64,000 nt of DNA from Burkholderia dolosa (GCF_902499135.1 NZ_CABVPR010000032.1:1-64000), one strand, 5' to 3'. Shown: positions 1 through 9,016, counted from the first letter of the stretch. A program made the numbers and translations. Notes: generated by a model not told the origin, from the sequence alone.

Positions 1-861
1 CGGCACGTCGCGCCGTTCGCCGAGCGACGCGGTCGCGCGCCGCGCGGCGTCGCGCAGCGCGGTCGCAATCGGGCCGTCCCAGCCGACGTCGATCGATCCC
101 GACGAACCGATCACCGTCAACGCGAGTTGCAGTCGTCCGTCCGTGTCGAACACCGGCACGCACATCGAGCTGACGCCGGGGCTCGGCCGATCGACGCCGC
201 GCTCGATTCCGCGTTTGCGGATCGCGTCGAGCTCGGCCTGCCGCACGCGCGCATCCGGTGCGGCGTGTGCGCCGGCGCCCGCGAGCGTGTCGCCGGCGCC
301 GGCCTGGCCGGCCGCCATCGCGTCGATCTGCGCGGGGTCGCCGAACGCGCGGAACACGCGGCCGGTCGCGGTCGCGTCGAGCGACATCACCGAGCCGACG
401 TGCAGGTTCACGTGCAGCGGATAGCCGCCGTGCTCGATGCGCACGATCGTCGGCCCCAGCACGCCGGGCACCGACAGCGCGACGCTGAGCCCGACCGTTT
501 CCGCGAGCCGCGCCGCATGCGGCAGCGCCGCGCGATAGGCCGGCTGACGCTCGATCGACATCAGGCCGAGCCGCAGCGACAGCGGGCCCGGCTCGTAGTT
601 GCCGGTGATCGCGTCGCGCTTCACGAGCGCGAGCCGCGTGAGGCTGACGAGATAGGTATGCGCCTGCGCGGTCGACAGGTCCGCTGCCGCGGCCAGCTCC
701 GACAGCCCGAGCGGCTTGCGCCGGCGCGCGAGCGCGTCGAGCAGCCGGCCGCCGACCTCGACGCTCTGGATGCCGCGCTGCGCCTTCGGCGGCGCGTCGT
801 CTGCGCTGACTTCGTGGTTCTGCACGCGATTCTTCCGTTGACCGTTGACGAAACCCCGCAT
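1..861 (-). CDS. IclR-family transcriptional regulator (C-terminal end cut by window edge)
   Basis: Reading leftwards from the ATG at 861, about 287 codons are open to base 1, so nearly the whole protein is present. A winged helix-turn-helix lies near residues 33-85 (RGIQSVEVGGRLLDAL, then the recognition region with STAQAHTYL), followed by an IclR effector domain with the usual RIEHGGYPLHV, ATGRVF, RGVDRPSPGVSS and VPVFDTDG stretches. An in-frame ATG at 876 is an alternative start; neither has a convincing Shine-Dalgarno. The gene diverges from the metallo-hydrolase at 1007, and a palindrome sits between them, so it probably controls that gene and the MFS transporter beyond it. The inducer is unknown. 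Confidence 0.9.
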   Translation of the reverse strand, partial: MRGFVNGQRKNRVQNHEVSADDAPPKAQRGIQSVEVGGRLLDALARRRKPLGLSELAAAADLSTAQAHTYLVSLTRLALVKRDAITGNYEPGPLSLRLGLMSIERQPAYRAALPHAARLAETVGLSVALSVPGVLGPTIVRIEHGGYPLHVNLHVGSVMSLDATATGRVFRAFGDPAQIDAMAAGQAGAGDTLAGAGAHAAPDARVRQAELDAIRKRGIERGVDRPSPGVSSMCVPVFDTDGRLQLALTVIGSSGSIDVGWDGPIATALRDAARRATASLGERRDVP

Positions 862-926
862 GGTAGCCGACGCCATTTCGCGCGCCAGCCCCCGAGGTTT
901 ACCCGCATTAGACAATAGCAAGCGAC

Positions 927-962
927 TTTGTCATTGACAAATATCTGGCTCGGGACGATGAT
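927..962 (+). promoter_or_regulatory. Promoter with overlapping palindromic operator
   Basis: TTTGTC-ATT-GACAAA at 927-941 is a perfect 6-bp inverted repeat. Its right half contains TTGACA (934-939), a consensus -35, followed after 17 bases by GATGAT (957-962) as a -10. The position between a divergent IclR regulator and the metallo-hydrolase suggests that the regulator binds over the -35 of the hydrolase promoter. This is inferred from sequence only. Confidence 0.5.
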
Positions 963-1006
963 CGGCCCATTCCCCTCAACACATGGCTCGCAGCCACGGA
1001 ACGCAA

Positions 1007-1966
1007 ATGGCCAAAGCATTCGCCTCCCAAGCCGATCTCGAAGAGAAGAAGATCACATGGACGCAGCTGTCCGAGAACGCGTACGCGTATACCGCCGAAG
1101 GCGACCCGAATTCCGGCGTGATCGTCGGCGACGACAGCGTGCTGATCGTCGACACGACCGCGACGCCCGCGATGGCGCAGGACCTGATCGCGAAGATCCG
1201 CAGCGTGACCGACAAGCCGATCAAGCATGTCGTGCTGTCGCACTACCACGCGGTGCGCGTGCTCGGCGCGTCCGCGTACTTCGCCGAAGGCGCGCAGCAC
1301 GTGATCGCGAGCCGCGGCACGTACGAGATGATCGTCGAGCGCGGCGAGGCCGACATGAAGTCGGAGATCGAGCGCTTTCCGCGGCTGTTCGCCGGCGTCG
1401 AGACGGTGCCGGGCCTCACGTGGCCGACGCTCGTGTTCGAGCGCGAGATCACGCTGTTCCTGGGCAAGCTCGAAGTGAAGATCATGCACGTCGGCTCTGG
1501 GCACACGAAGGGCGACACGATCGTGTGGCTGCCGTCGCAGAAGGTGCTGTTCTCCGGCGACCTCGTCGAATACGACGCCGCGTGCTACTGCGGCGACGCG
1601 CAGCTCGAACAGTGGCCGGCCACGCTCGAGGCGCTGCGCGCGCTCGGCGCGGAAAAGCTGGTGCCGGGCCGCGGCCCCGCGCTGCTGAATCCGGCCGACG
1701 TGAACAAGGGCCTCGACTACACGAAGGACTTCGTGACGACGCTGCTCGAGCAGGGCCGCAAGGCCGTCGAGCGCAAGCTCGACCTGAAGGCCGCGATGGC
1801 GCTCACGCGCGAAGCGATGGATCCGAAGTTCGGCCACGTGTTCATCTACGAACACTGCCTGCCGTTCGACGTGTCGCGCGCGTTCGACGAAGCGAGCGGA
1901 ATCACGCATCCGCGAATCTGGACCGCGCAGCGCGACAAGGAGATGTGGGCCGCGCTGCAGGACTGA
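1007..1966 (+). CDS. Metallo-beta-lactamase-fold hydrolase with altered metal motif
   Basis: A protein of 319 residues with the MBL fold order: SHYHAVR at 78-84, GSGHTKGD with His166, and FSGD with Asp185. The family motif is HxHxDH; here the first two His (79, 81) are kept, but the Asp and His of the second half are Val83 and Arg84. This predicts loss of one metal site, or at least a non-standard centre. The acidic residue and His expected for the second zinc are therefore missing, so the activity cannot be named. An upstream ATG at 983 is possible; 1007 was chosen because the promoter just upstream leaves little leader for 983 and because GGA precedes 1007. The MFS gene follows 181 bases later and probably shares regulation. 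Confidence 0.85.
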   Translation: MAKAFASQADLEEKKITWTQLSENAYAYTAEGDPNSGVIVGDDSVLIVDTTATPAMAQDLIAKIRSVTDKPIKHVVLSHYHAVRVLGASAYFAEGAQHVIASRGTYEMIVERGEADMKSEIERFPRLFAGVETVPGLTWPTLVFEREITLFLGKLEVKIMHVGSGHTKGDTIVWLPSQKVLFSGDLVEYDAACYCGDAQLEQWPATLEALRALGAEKLVPGRGPALLNPADVNKGLDYTKDFVTTLLEQGRKAVERKLDLKAAMALTREAMDPKFGHVFIYEHCLPFDVSRAFDEASGITHPRIWTAQRDKEMWAALQD

Positions 1967-2147
1967 GCATCGTGCGGCGGCGCGGCATCCGACCGGATGC
2001 GCGGCCGCCGTTTCACCGAAGGCCGGCAGCGGCGGCATCGCACCGCCGCTGCGACGGCCGCTACCCTAACCGACGAGAAAGCAGGGCGCACGCACGCCCT
2101 CGCACGGCGCTGCGCGTCCGATTCGCGCCGCGCGTATGGAGACAGAC

Positions 2148-3500
2148 ATGCCCCGTTCGCTTCCCGCCGAAGCGACGCTCGCGCACGCGGGCGTCGCGGC
2201 TTCCGGTTCCGCATCCGCCGATGCGCTGCTGTTTCGCAAGATCGCATGGCGAATCGTCCCGTTCCTGTTCCTCTGCTACGTCGTATCGTTCCTCGACCGC
2301 ATCAACATCGGCTTCGCGCAGTTGCAGATGAAGCACGATCTCGGCTTCAGCGACGCGATGTACGGACTCGGCGCCGCGGTGTTCTACGTCGGCTACGTGT
2401 TCTGCGAGGTGCCGAGCAACGTGCTGCTCGCGCGCTTCGGCGCGCGCCGCACGTTCACGCGGATCATGCTGCTGTGGGGGCTCGCGTCGACCGGCATGAT
2501 GTTCGTGTCGCAGCCGTCGCATTTCTACGTGCTGCGCTTCCTGCTCGGCGTATTTGAAGCCGGCTTCTTTCCCGGCATCGTGCTGTATCTGACCTACTGG
2601 TTCCCCGCGAACCGGCGCGCTGCGGCGATCTCGGTATTTTTCGCGGGCGTCGCGGTCGCGGGCGTGCTCGGCGGGCTGGTGTCCGGCTGGATCATGCGCG
2701 ACATGAACGGCATGCTCGGGCTGCACGGCTGGCAGTGGATGTTCGCGATCGAAGGGGCGCCCGCGATCCTGCTCGCATTCGTCGCGTTCGCGTATCTCGT
2801 CGACCGTCCGCAGGACGCCGTGTGGCTTACGCGTGACGAGAAGGCGCGCGTCGCCGCGCTGTGCGCGGACGGACGCGCGCATGGCGCACACGGTGCGCAC
2901 GCGCGCGGCAGCGTCGCGGCTGCGCTCGCGAATCCGCGCGTCTATCTGTTCGCGTTCATCTATTTCTCGCTCACGTGCGCGTCGCTGACGCTGAACTTCT
3001 GGATGCCGCTGATGATTCGCGACTTCGGCGTGACCGACGTCGTCGCGGTGAGCCTCTACACGGTCGTGCCGAACGCGGTCGGCGCGATCGGGCTGATCCT
3101 GATCGCGCGCCGCTCGGACCGCACCGGCGAGCGCCGCAAGCACTTCGCGTGCTGCACGATCGGCGGCGGCATCGCGCTCGCGTCGCTGACGCTGCACCTG
3201 CCCAGCTTCGCCGCGATGCTCGCGTGCCTGTCGGTCGCGGCGACGCTGATCTTCGCCGCGCTGCCGATCTTCTGGGCGGTGCCGACGCGCTATCTGTCCG
3301 GCAACGCGGCCGCCGCCGGGATCGCACTGATCAGCAGCATCGGCATCACGAGCGGCATCGTGAGCCCGTGGGTGATCGGGATCATCCGCACGCGGACCGG
3401 CAGCATGGACGTCGCGGTGTATCTGCTGGCCGCGTTGCTGGTCGTCAGCGGTATCGCACTGCTTGCCGGCGCGAAGGACGAAGCCGCGCGCGGCGACTGA
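2148..3500 (+). CDS. MFS transporter, anion:cation symporter (ACS) type
   Basis: A 450-residue protein with about 12 hydrophobic segments. The N-terminal signature SFLDRINIGFAQLQM and the later FEAGFFPGIVLYLTYWFP are hallmarks of the ACS/phthalate-permease branch of the major facilitator superfamily, which imports organic anions such as phthalate, glucarate or tartrate with protons. ATG 2148 is preferred over the in-frame ATG at 2136 because GGAGAC lies at the right distance before it. It follows the MBL-fold hydrolase and lies within reach of the IclR regulator at the window start, which suggests import of the substrate that the hydrolase acts on. The substrate is not evident. Confidence 0.88.
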   Translation: MPRSLPAEATLAHAGVAASGSASADALLFRKIAWRIVPFLFLCYVVSFLDRINIGFAQLQMKHDLGFSDAMYGLGAAVFYVGYVFCEVPSNVLLARFGARRTFTRIMLLWGLASTGMMFVSQPSHFYVLRFLLGVFEAGFFPGIVLYLTYWFPANRRAAAISVFFAGVAVAGVLGGLVSGWIMRDMNGMLGLHGWQWMFAIEGAPAILLAFVAFAYLVDRPQDAVWLTRDEKARVAALCADGRAHGAHGAHARGSVAAALANPRVYLFAFIYFSLTCASLTLNFWMPLMIRDFGVTDVVAVSLYTVVPNAVGAIGLILIARRSDRTGERRKHFACCTIGGGIALASLTLHLPSFAAMLACLSVAATLIFAALPIFWAVPTRYLSGNAAAAGIALISSIGITSGIVSPWVIGIIRTRTGSMDVAVYLLAALLVVSGIALLAGAKDEAARGD

Positions 3501-3641
3501 ACGCAGGCGCCGCGCTTTCGTCCGCCGCGGCGCTCGGCGTCGAGGTTCGACGCAACGGCGCTCGCGGCCGCCCGGCGTCCGAGCCGCAGCAGGCGCTGTG
3601 CCCGTGCCGCCGCGCCCGACGCGCCCACTGCAGCCGATCGC

Positions 3642-4442
3642 TTAGCGTGCCGCCGCGTAGCGCGGCGCCGGCGAATCGGTCGACAGATGCGGCGCCATCG
3701 CACGGCGTGCGGCCTCGTACGCGTCCCACTCGTCGCCCGCATGCAGCGACGGAATCGTCACGAGTTCGCGGCGATCGAAACCGACCAGCGCCGCATCGAC
3801 CAGATCCGACGCCGGCATCACGATTTCCTTCGGCAGGTGTTCGAGCGGCAGTCCGCCGGTCTGCCAGAAATCGGTCGCCGTCGCGCCGGGCAGCACCGCC
3901 TGCACTTGCACGCCCTTGTCGGCCAGTTCGTGATGCAGCGACTGGCTGAACGCGAGCACGAACGCCTTGCTGCCGCCGTATACGCCGTTCAGCGTTTCCG
4001 GCGAAATCGCGACGATCGACGAGATGTTGATCACCGCGCCGTGCCCGCGCGCGACGAAGCCCGGCGCGGCCGCATACGTGAGGCGCGTGAGCGCGGTGAC
4101 GTTCAGGTCGATCATCCGCGTCATCGCGTCGACGTCGCTGTCGAGCAGTGGCGCATGCGTGCCGACGCCCGCATTGTTGACGAGCAGCGTGATGCTCGCA
4201 TCCTCCTTCAGCTTCGCCTCGACGGCGGCAAGCGCCGCGCGGTCGTTCAGGTCCGCGTCGACGATCTCGACGCTGCGCTGCGTGTCGTTGGTGATGCGCT
4301 CGGCGAGCGCGGCCAGCCGGCTGCGGTTGCGCGCGACCAGGATCAGGTCGTAGCCGCGGCGCGCGAGCCGGTCGGCGTAGATTGCGCCGATACCCGACGA
4401 TGCGCCGGTAATGACGGCAGTGCCGCGATGCGTTTCAGTCAT
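3642..4442 (-). CDS. Short-chain dehydrogenase/reductase
   Basis: A 266-residue classical SDR. The nucleotide-binding TGASSGIG is at 12-19, NNAG at 89-92, catalytic Ser at 141-142 and YGGSK with Tyr155 and Lys159. The C-terminal half resembles the SDR subgroup related to DltE/YqjQ oxidoreductases. The start is set by a GGAG placed 7 bases before the ATG at 4442. It diverges from an AraC-type regulator starting at 4573; the 130-base gap should hold both promoters. The substrate is unknown, and general SDR annotation is as far as the sequence goes. Confidence 0.9.
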   Translation of the reverse strand: MTETHRGTAVITGASSGIGAIYADRLARRGYDLILVARNRSRLAALAERITNDTQRSVEIVDADLNDRAALAAVEAKLKEDASITLLVNNAGVGTHAPLLDSDVDAMTRMIDLNVTALTRLTYAAAPGFVARGHGAVINISSIVAISPETLNGVYGGSKAFVLAFSQSLHHELADKGVQVQAVLPGATATDFWQTGGLPLEHLPKEIVMPASDLVDAALVGFDRRELVTIPSLHAGDEWDAYEAARRAMAPHLSTDSPAPRYAAAR

Positions 4443-4572
4443 GATGTCGCTCCGTGTCGAAGAAGAGGTCGATGCGTGCATTGTCGCGTCGATCGCCGGC
4501 GACACAAATGACGTAGATGGGTATGATTTCGGACATCGCGGCCGCTGCGCCGCGCGGCAGCGGAGAACGCAG

Positions 4573-5532
4573 ATGCACCGAATCGGCTTTCTGATCAGCG
4601 ACGGCTTCCAGATCATGGCGCTCGCCGCGCAGTCGGTGTTCGAGTACGCAAACCTGAGCGTCGCCGAACCGTTCTACGCGCTGCAAAGCTACTCGGTCGA
4701 AGGCGGCGACGTGCGGTCGTCGCTCGGGCTGCCCGTCGCGACGCGGCCGCTGCGCGGGCGGATCGACGTGGACACGTGGATCGTCGCCGGCGTCAACGAT
4801 CCGGTCGCGTCGCCCGCGCCGGCCGCGGTCGTCGCGTTCCTGCGCCGGCCGAACACGCGGGCGCGGCGGATCGCCGGCGTCTGCACGGGCGCGTTCGTGC
4901 TCGCGGAAGCCGGGCTGCTCGCCGAGCGCCGCGCGACTACGCACTGGGCGTACGGCCGCGCGATGCAGCAGCGTTTTCCGGACATCCGCGTCGAGGAAGA
5001 CCGGATCTACATCGTCGACGGGCCGGTCTGGACGTCGGCCGGCATGACGGCCGGCCTCGACCTCGCGCTCGCGATGGTCGAAAAGGATCTTGGCGCGGAT
5101 GCCGCGCGCACGGTCGCGCGCAAGCTCGTGATGCATCAGCGCCGCGCGGGCGGCCAGTCGCAGCATTCGGAGATGCTCGAACTCGCGCCGAAGTCCGACC
5201 GGATCCAGCGCGCGCTGGACTACGCGCGGCGCAACCTCGGCCGCGCGCTGACCGTCGACGAACTCGCCGACGCGGTCCACCTGAGCCCGCGCCAGTTCAG
5301 CCGCGTGTTTACGCACGAAACGGGGCAGTCGCCGGCGAAGGCGATCGAGCGGCTGCGGCTCGAAGCCGCGCGGCTGATGATCGAGCAGAGCCGGCATCCG
5401 CTCGACGTGATCGCGAAGGAGAACGGTTTTCGCGACCGGCGCCACATGCGCGACGCGTTCATGCGCGGCTTCGGCGTGCCGCCGCAGGCGCTGCGTCGCG
5501 ACGCGCGGACGGACGAGCGCGAAACGCGCTGA
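4573..5532 (+). CDS. GlxA-type transcriptional regulator (DJ-1/PfpI-like plus AraC HTH)
   Basis: A 319-residue protein. Residues 1-185 form a DJ-1/PfpI-like amidotransferase fold with the nucleophile-elbow Cys104 in GVCTGAFVLAEAG; residues 205-310 form the double helix-turn-helix of AraC regulators (LADAVHLSPRQFSRVF and the second HTH near IAKENGFRDRRHMRDAF). In this family the N-terminal domain senses a ligand and is usually not enzymatic. The ATG at 4573 has GGAG 8 bases upstream. It is divergent from the SDR and upstream, on the same strand, of the epoxide-hydrolase-like gene, so either could be its target. Confidence 0.92.
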   Translation: MHRIGFLISDGFQIMALAAQSVFEYANLSVAEPFYALQSYSVEGGDVRSSLGLPVATRPLRGRIDVDTWIVAGVNDPVASPAPAAVVAFLRRPNTRARRIAGVCTGAFVLAEAGLLAERRATTHWAYGRAMQQRFPDIRVEEDRIYIVDGPVWTSAGMTAGLDLALAMVEKDLGADAARTVARKLVMHQRRAGGQSQHSEMLELAPKSDRIQRALDYARRNLGRALTVDELADAVHLSPRQFSRVFTHETGQSPAKAIERLRLEAARLMIEQSRHPLDVIAKENGFRDRRHMRDAFMRGFGVPPQALRRDARTDERETR

Positions 5533-5626
5533 CGCAGCGACGCATCGATGCGCGGCGCGCGGCGGTCCGTCAGCGCGGATCGGCAAAATCGCCGAGAATC
5601 GCGGAAATCCATGACGAGGAGCAGCC

Positions 5627-6772
5627 ATGCACGTCGAGCCGTTCGAGATTGCCATCCCTGACGATGCGGTCGCCGATTTGCGCCGCCGCGTGCGCGCGTA
5701 TCGCGCGCCGACGCTGACGCCCGCCGAGCCGTGGCAGCAAGGCGCGGACGGCGCGTGGCTGAGCGCGCTGGCCGCTTACTGGGCCGACGGTTTCGACTGG
5801 CGCGCGGCCGAACGCGGTCTGAACCGGCTGCCGCAGTTCGTCGCGGAGCTCGGCGGCGAGCGCGTGCATTTCGTGCATCGGCGCGGCACGGGGCCGAAGC
5901 CGTACCCGCTCGTGATCACGCACGGCTGGCCCGGCTCCGTGTTCGAATTCGATTCGCTGATCGACCGCCTGTGCGACCCCGCGGCGTTCGGCGGCGATCC
6001 GGCCGACGCGTTCGACGTCGTCGCGCCGTCGCTGCCCGGCTTCCTGTTTTCCGCCGCGCCGGCCGCGTCCGGCACGTCGGCATTCCAGGTCGCCGATCGC
6101 TGGGCGCAATTGATGTCCGGTCTCGGCTACGCGCGGTTCGGCGCACAGGGCGGCGATCTCGGCGCGGCGGTGTCGATCGCGCTCGGCGTCCGGCACGGCG
6201 ACGCGGTCGACGGCATTCACCTGAACTTCCTGCCGAGCAGCTACGAGCCCGCGGTCGATGCAGCGCCGCCGACCGACGACGAGCAGGCGTTCCTGCGGCG
6301 CAAGAGCGACTGGGCGGCGCTCGAAGGCGGGTACGCGCACGTTCATGCGACGAAGCCGCACACGCTCGCCGCCGCACTCAACGACTCGCCGGTCGGGCTC
6401 GCTGCGTGGATCGGCGAAAAATTCCGCGGCTGGAGCGACTGCGACGGCGACGTCGCACGCAGGTTCTCGCGCGACACGTTGCTGACCGGCATATCGCTGT
6501 ACTGGTTGACCGGCTGCATCGGCTCGTCGATGCAGATGTACTGGGAGAACCGGCTGCAGCCGATGCGTTTTGCGGCCGGGCAGCGTGTCGCGCCGCCGCT
6601 CGCCTTCGCGCGCTTCCCGAAGGAGATCAGCCGGCCGCCGCGCAGCTGGATCGAACGCGTGTTCGACGTCGCGCAGTGGACCGACATGCCGCGCGGCGGC
6701 CACTTCGCGGCGATGGAAGAGCCGGACTTGCTGGCCGCCGACATTCGACGGTTTTTCCGGCGGTTCCGCTGA
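5627..6772 (+). CDS. Epoxide hydrolase family protein (alpha/beta hydrolase with N-terminal EHN domain)
   Basis: A 381-residue protein. Residues 1-105 match the epoxide hydrolase N-terminal domain (FEIAIPDDAVADLRRRV, then WQQGADGAWL), followed by an alpha/beta-hydrolase core with oxyanion HGWPGS at 99-104, nucleophile GGDLG with Asp177, and C-terminal RGGHFAAME with His near 359. The Asp nucleophile, not Ser, is typical of microsomal-type epoxide hydrolases, which open epoxides to diols through an ester intermediate. GAGGAG precedes the ATG. It lies 94 bases downstream of the GlxA-type regulator in the same direction. The natural epoxide is unknown. Confidence 0.9.
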   Translation: MHVEPFEIAIPDDAVADLRRRVRAYRAPTLTPAEPWQQGADGAWLSALAAYWADGFDWRAAERGLNRLPQFVAELGGERVHFVHRRGTGPKPYPLVITHGWPGSVFEFDSLIDRLCDPAAFGGDPADAFDVVAPSLPGFLFSAAPAASGTSAFQVADRWAQLMSGLGYARFGAQGGDLGAAVSIALGVRHGDAVDGIHLNFLPSSYEPAVDAAPPTDDEQAFLRRKSDWAALEGGYAHVHATKPHTLAAALNDSPVGLAAWIGEKFRGWSDCDGDVARRFSRDTLLTGISLYWLTGCIGSSMQMYWENRLQPMRFAAGQRVAPPLAFARFPKEISRPPRSWIERVFDVAQWTDMPRGGHFAAMEEPDLLAADIRRFFRRFR

Positions 6773-6853
6773 CGGCGGCAAGCCGGCGCGTGGCCGCGGT
6801 TCGCCGGCTGGGCTCGGGCTCGTCCGGTACGAAGCGCGCGCGGCGTCTGCCGC

Positions 6854-7345
6854 TCAGCGCGTGACGAACGGCGCGGCCGCGCCGGGCGCCGTACGTGCGT
6901 GCTTGCGCTGCCGCAGCAGCGCGACGCGGCAATTCTCGCGCGCGGTCTCGCGGCCGTCGTCGTCGAGCAGCACGAGGTCGCCGCGCATCACGTTCAGCGT
7001 GATCACGTGCTCGCCCGGCGCGCCGAGCGTCTCGGGCGTGTGAACCGAACCGGCCGGTTCGAGCACGGTCGAGCCGGCCTCGGCGATCCAGTCGTACTCG
7101 CGATAGCGCCACGCGCCCTGCAGCGTATGAACGAATACCTGTCCGTCGTGGCGGTGGCGCGGCAGCGTGCCGCCGGCCGGCATCTTCAGCAGCGCGGTCA
7201 GCGTGTCGTCGGCCGCGTCGATGTGCAGATACTTGATTTCGAGGCCGGGCAGGTCGGCGCTCATCGGCAGCCACGGCAGCGCGTCGCCGGGCAGGCACGA
7301 GATCGGCGGCAGATCGACGGAAAGCGGGGCGGGCGGCTGCGTCAT
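6854..7345 (-). CDS. ChrR/DAD-type cupin protein
   Basis: A 163-residue single cupin. The metal-binding residues are visible as PRHRHDGQVFVH (His64, His66, His73) and AGSVHTPE with His102. The sequence style resembles the ChrR-like cupins and 2,4'-dihydroxyacetophenone dioxygenases, which bind iron or zinc. It is convergent with the epoxide hydrolase (81-base gap) and divergent from the next unit on the right. A dioxygenase role is possible, but an enzyme activity cannot be read from the sequence alone. Confidence 0.8.
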   Translation of the reverse strand: MTQPPAPLSVDLPPISCLPGDALPWLPMSADLPGLEIKYLHIDAADDTLTALLKMPAGGTLPRHRHDGQVFVHTLQGAWRYREYDWIAEAGSTVLEPAGSVHTPETLGAPGEHVITLNVMRGDLVLLDDDGRETARENCRVALLRQRKHARTAPGAAAPFVTR

Positions 7346-7451
7346 GGCGAACGGGCAAAGCGGAAACGGAGAGCGCGCATTATCTCAGAGCCCGATCGCG
7401 GAACCGCGCACGGTACGTAACCGTCGTTCGTCGCGCATCGAGGTTCACAGC

Positions 7452-7467
7452 CAAACTGTGCAGTTTG
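7452..7467. promoter_or_regulatory. Perfect inverted repeat upstream of the small ORF/MFS unit
   Basis: CAAACTG-TG-CAGTTTG is a perfect 7-bp inverted repeat with a 2-base centre, 26 bases before the first start codon of the unit. A TATGCT (-10-like) lies at 7476-7481, so a protein bound here would cover the -35 region. No cognate regulator gene is adjacent. Confidence 0.4.
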
Positions 7468-7492
7468 ACTGTCGATATGCTAGCGTCCGTCC

Positions 7493-7723
7493 ATGAATCC
7501 GCAACCCATGTTCATCGACGTTCCGTCGCTCGCCGGGCTCGCCGGCGAACTGTACATCGCGCCGCGCTGCGCGGTGGTCCCGCGCATCGGACGCATCGGC
7601 CGCTTCGACCCGAAGCGTACCGCCGTCGCAGCCGCACTCGTTCTCGGCATCGTCGCAGCCGGGCGGTTCGTCGCACGCGAGGTCGGCGCGCTGCACGGCG
7701 GCAACGCGGCGGAGCGCCGATGA
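7493..7723 (+). CDS. Small hypothetical protein with one membrane segment
   Basis: A 76-residue ORF that is not recognised. Third codon positions are strongly G/C, as in true genes of this window. A hydrophobic stretch near residues 43-58 (TAVAAALVLGIVAAG) could be a single membrane helix. The final codons overlap the ATG of the downstream MFS gene as GATGA, so the two are probably translationally coupled. No clear Shine-Dalgarno precedes the ATG, and the leader after the putative -10 is very short. It could be a genuine accessory peptide of the transporter or a leader ORF. Confidence 0.45.
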   Translation: MNPQPMFIDVPSLAGLAGELYIAPRCAVVPRIGRIGRFDPKRTAVAAALVLGIVAAGRFVAREVGALHGGNAAERR

Positions 7724-8970
7724 GCGTGTCCGACTCCGGCGTCTTCCGTTCGCTGCGCAGCTTCAATTACCGCGTATGGGCGGCCGGCGCGCTGGTGTCC
7801 AACGTCGGCACGTGGATCCAGCGCACCGCGCAGGATTGGCTCGTGCTCACGCAGCTCACGCATCACGACGCGTCGGCGGTCGGCATCGTGATGTCGCTGC
7901 AGTTCGGTCCGCAGTTGCTGCTGCTGCCGTGGACCGGCTATGCGGCCGACCGCTTCAATCAGCGGCGGCTGCTGATGGCGACGCAGGCGCTGATGGGCGG
8001 GCTCGCGCTCGTGCTCGGCGTGTTGACCGCCACCGGCATCGTGCGGCTGTGGCACGTGTACGTGTTCGCATTCCTGTTCGGCTGCGCATCGGCGTTCGAT
8101 GCGCCGGTGCGGCAGACCTTCGTCGCGGAGCTCGTCGGCGACCGCGAGCTCGCGAACGCGGTCGCGCTCAATTCGACGTCGTTCAACGCCGCACGGATGA
8201 TCGGGCCGGCCGTGGCCGGCTTCATCATCGCGTCGGTCGGCACCGGCTGGGCGTTCCTGATCAACGGGATCAGCTTCGTCGCGGTGCTCGCGTCGCTGTC
8301 GCTGCTGCGTGTCGACGAGCTGCGCGAGAACGTGCGGGCCGGTCGCGCGACGCGCGGGCTGCTCGAAGGTTTCCGCTACGTGTGGCATCGCGCCGACCTG
8401 AAGGCGGCGCTCGTGATGCTGTTCCTGATCGGCACGTTCGGCCTGAACTTCCCGCTGTTCATCTCGACGATGGCCGCCGGCGTGTTTCACGTCGACGCGC
8501 GCGGCTTCGGCATCCTGTCGTCGATGATGGCGGTCGGCACGATTTCGGGCGCGCTGCTCGCCGCGCGCCGCGACCGGCCGCGGTTCCGGCATCTGTGGGC
8601 CGGCGCCGCGACGTTCGGCGTCGGCTGTACGCTCGGCGCGATCGCGCCCGGCTACTGGCCGTTCGCCGCGGCGCTCGTGCTGACCGGCATCGCCGCGATG
8701 ACGTTCACCAACTCGACCAACGCGCTGATGCAGCTGTCGACCGAGCCGCCGATGCGCGGCCGCGTGATGGCGCTGCGGCTCGCGGTCGCGGTCGGCGGCA
8801 CGCCGCTCGGCGCGCCGGTCGCCGGCTGGGTCGCGAACCATCTGGGCCCGCGCTGGGCGCTCGGCGTCGGTGCGGCGTCCGGGTTCGCGGCGGCGCTCGT
8901 CGCGCTGTATTTCCGCAAGCGCGTGCAGGCCGGTCACGAACGCGCCGGCGCGCGCGGCGGCCGGACGTGA
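7720..8970 (+). CDS. MFS transporter, EntS/DHA3-type exporter
   Basis: A 416-residue membrane protein starting SVSDSGVFRSLRSFNYRVW and NVGTWIQRTAQDWLVL, which is the signature of the EntS/YhjX-like (DHA3, MFS_3) exporters. Motif LLLLPWTGYAADRFNQRRLL is the family loop after helix 2. Such proteins export siderophores, macrolides or related drugs. ATG 7720 overlaps the stop of the 76-residue ORF. It is convergent with the LysR gene at 9017. The exported compound cannot be predicted because no biosynthetic neighbours are present. Confidence 0.9.
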   Translation: MSVSDSGVFRSLRSFNYRVWAAGALVSNVGTWIQRTAQDWLVLTQLTHHDASAVGIVMSLQFGPQLLLLPWTGYAADRFNQRRLLMATQALMGGLALVLGVLTATGIVRLWHVYVFAFLFGCASAFDAPVRQTFVAELVGDRELANAVALNSTSFNAARMIGPAVAGFIIASVGTGWAFLINGISFVAVLASLSLLRVDELRENVRAGRATRGLLEGFRYVWHRADLKAALVMLFLIGTFGLNFPLFISTMAAGVFHVDARGFGILSSMMAVGTISGALLAARRDRPRFRHLWAGAATFGVGCTLGAIAPGYWPFAAALVLTGIAAMTFTNSTNALMQLSTEPPMRGRVMALRLAVAVGGTPLGAPVAGWVANHLGPRWALGVGAASGFAAALVALYFRKRVQAGHERAGARGGRT

Positions 8971-9016
8971 CGAGAGTGAAGGACGTGAAGAAAGTGAACA
9001 ACGCGGCGATCGCCGG

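Noticed and set aside
127-918. Long forward frame at the window start
   Set aside because: It is the antisense of the IclR gene: Arg/His/Ala-rich, no family features; a typical shadow in GC-rich DNA.
7465-7481. TTGACT followed by TATGCT as a sigma-70 promoter
   Set aside because: The elements are only 5 bases apart, so they cannot act as -35 and -10 of one promoter.
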